This document shows positions 33,005-34,358 of a DNA stretch of 34,358 bases, piece by piece. The notes beneath the pieces are model-generated. The model saw nothing but the letters and a program-made list of their open reading frames with translations, was not told the origin of the DNA and did not search any database. How positions within the stretch are numbered: the first letter of the stretch is position 1; every line of letters starts with the position of its first letter. A program made the position numbers and the translations under genes. This DNA is from Deltaproteobacteria bacterium (GTDB lineage Bacteria > Desulfobacterota > DSM-4660 > Desulfatiglandales > HGW-15), in the NCBI GenBank assembly GCA_020342025.1, contig CP070840.1, positions 2,539,705 through 2,574,062 on the forward strand. Reading direction: 5' to 3'.

Positions 33005-34156
33005 TTACAAAGCACCTATCAACCGAGAGATGACAATCCTCTGGACTTCGGAGGTCCCCTCTCCTATTTCCAGGAGTTTCTGGTCACGGTAGAACCTTTC
33101 CACGTCATACTCTTTCATCAGTCCATAGCCCCCATGGAGTTGAACGGCGTGATTGGCGCAACGATACATGACTTCAGAACAATAGAGCTTTGCCATCGCC
33201 GCCTCCTTTGCAAATGGCTTGTCGTTGTCCCGCAACCAGCAGGCCTTATAGAGAAGGAGGCGGGCGCACTCGATCTCCAGGGCCATGTCCGCCAATTTAA
33301 AAGCGTTTACTTGAAAATTGGCTATGGGTTGGCCAAATTGCACCCTCTCTTTGCTGTATTTGATAGCCATTTCAAAGCAGCCCTGAGCGCCACCCAGGCC
33401 CATCGCACCAATGGAAAGACGGCCTCCATCCAGAGTCTGCATCATCTGATAAAAACCGTTTCCCCGGGGCCCTAGCGTGTTCTCCTTGGGAACACGGCAG
33501 TCGTCAAAGTATAGCTCACTGGTATTGGACGCGCGCCACATCAGCTTTCCGTGCATCTCGCGGGCCTCAAATCCCTTTGTCCCCGATTCTATAAGAATAC
33601 AGGAGAGCTCCGGACGCCCATCATCGCGGGTACCACTTCGGCATAAGGCCGTTACACCTGCGGTAATTTTGGTTGAGGCATTGGTAATAAAGATCTTGCT
33701 CCCATTTACAATCCATTCATTACCCTCAAGAGCCGCCGTTGTCTTTGTGTTAGCTGCATCTGAGCCCGCGTTGGGCTCGGTCAGACCAAAGCCCCAGAGG
33801 GTCTCACCAGAGCAGAGCTTAGGGAGATATTTTTGCTTCTGTTCTTCGTCGCCAAAATAATAAATGGGCCCTATGCCGAGGGAGTTAGCAGCCGCGATGG
33901 TTGCCGCGTGGGAGCCGTCCACCCTCGCAATCTCTTCGGTGGCAATGATATAGGAGACATAATCCATGCCCTGACCGCCATATGCCTCTGAAACAAACAT
34001 TCCAAGCAGACCCAGCCCTGCCATCTTTTCCATGGTCTCATAGGAGAACTCCTCCTTTTCATCCAGCTCTCTTGCCAACGGCTTAATCTCTTTTTCGGCA
34101 AACTGGCGGACCGAGTTCCGCAGAATTTCCTGTTCCATGGAGAGGCTATAGTCCAT
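33005..34156 (-). CDS. Acyl-CoA dehydrogenase
   Basis: An FAD enzyme that introduces the alpha-beta double bond in acyl-CoA and passes electrons to ETF. The 383-residue protein is full length. It shows the FAD/substrate motif LTEPNAGSDA, the SNTSELYFDDCRVP loop, the HGGYGLMKEYDVERFYRD segment, and the catalytic glutamate in IGEGTSEVQR near the C-terminus, in the position used by short-chain and medium-chain enzymes. AAGGAG precedes the ATG at a spacing of five. It is alone here; etfAB genes are not in the window. The FeS oxidoreductase at the other end is a plausible electron acceptor chain. Confidence 0.96.
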   Translation of the reverse strand: MDYSLSMEQEILRNSVRQFAEKEIKPLARELDEKEEFSYETMEKMAGLGLLGMFVSEAYGGQGMDYVSYIIATEEIARVDGSHAATIAAANSLGIGPIYYFGDEEQKQKYLPKLCSGETLWGFGLTEPNAGSDAANTKTTAALEGNEWIVNGSKIFITNASTKITAGVTALCRSGTRDDGRPELSCILIESGTKGFEAREMHGKLMWRASNTSELYFDDCRVPKENTLGPRGNGFYQMMQTLDGGRLSIGAMGLGGAQGCFEMAIKYSKERVQFGQPIANFQVNAFKLADMALEIECARLLLYKACWLRDNDKPFAKEAAMAKLYCSEVMYRCANHAVQLHGGYGLMKEYDVERFYRDQKLLEIGEGTSEVQRIVISRLIGAL

Positions 34157-34226
34157 GATGGCTCCTTACAGCTGTCACAACGATGAACCACATCAGAAAG
34201 CCAAGGCGTGGCGTTCTGAAATGATA

Positions 34227-34255
34227 TCTATAGGCAGGAGGGGAAAAATTGTCAA
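34227..34255 (-). promoter_or_regulatory. sigma70-type promoter of the acyl-CoA dehydrogenase gene
   Basis: On the minus strand a perfect TTGACA (plus-strand 34250-34255) and TATAGA (34227-34232) are separated by 17 bp. The leader would be about 65 bases. No FadR-like TGAATGA/TCATTCA box is seen near it. Confidence 0.8.
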
Positions 34256-34358
34256 TTGGAAAGTGGTTGTGAAATTTATAACGCATTGTATTGACTTATG
34301 GAAAATATCCTACTATTAAAATATTTCATTTCCCTAGGCCAATAGTCCTTCCGTGACC

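Noticed and set aside
32727..33092. 121-residue plus-strand ORF
   Set aside because: It crosses repeat family A copy 2 and the 3' end of the acyl-CoA dehydrogenase gene on the other strand.

Overview
The window reads as a chromosomal segment of a Desulfobacterota (former Deltaproteobacteria) bacterium. This rests on gene order (rplU-rpmA-obg-proB-proA-nadD-rsfS; yqeY-mutS2-dnaG-rpoD followed by a tRNA, a Nif3-like gene, a DUF164 zinc-ribbon gene and rnpB), on a membrane FeS oxidoreductase of the ETF:menaquinone type beside an acyl-CoA dehydrogenase, and on many foldback intergenic repeats. No species can be assigned from the sequence alone.

Layout. 1-2850: a large foldback repeat, then a minus-strand membrane FeS oxidoreductase with a FadR-like operator in its upstream region. 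2844-4784: a plus-strand DUF898 membrane protein fused to TPRs and an unknown C-terminal domain. 4906-11767: one minus-strand housekeeping operon read as rplU, rpmA, obg, proB, proA, nadD, rsfS and an M48 metalloprotease-TPR gene, with a clear sigma70-type promoter upstream of rplU. 12024-12097: tRNA-Arg(CCU). 12100-17430: a gene-poor accessory stretch of very small, mostly minus-strand genes (FHA, zinc ribbon, Arg-rich repeat protein, HIRAN, coiled coil, small membrane proteins, excisionase-type HTH) separated by repeats. 17435-26374: tRNA-Ala(CGC), hisB, a lipoprotein gene, hisA, then a promoter and the yqeY-mutS2-dnaG-rpoD macromolecular-synthesis operon. 26786-29474: tRNA-Met/Ile2(CAU), terminator, Nif3-like gene, DUF164 gene, RNase P RNA. 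29486-34156: yggT (minus), yggU (plus), an MsbA-type ABC exporter (minus) and an acyl-CoA dehydrogenase (minus) with its own promoter.

How it fits together. Most genes serve translation, replication initiation, transcription and proline or histidine biosynthesis. The two ends are linked by metabolism: acyl-CoA dehydrogenase passes electrons to ETF, and the membrane FeS oxidoreductase is the likely route from ETF to menaquinone. Both genes are followed by a copy of the same foldback repeat in the same relative orientation.

The most notable items are the FadR-like operator, an FeS oxidoreductase whose first cysteine-rich CCG domain has lost its cysteines while the second is intact, at least three mobile-looking intergenic repeat families (one copy lies between rplU and rpmA, another between dnaG and rpoD), and an uncharacterised run of tiny co-directional genes at 12.4-14.3 kb. 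I see no CRISPR array, integrase, transposase or prophage. Several start codons were moved to match ribosome binding sites (FeS oxidoreductase, DUF898, nadD, proB, obg, rplU, DUF164, yggU, ABC exporter).
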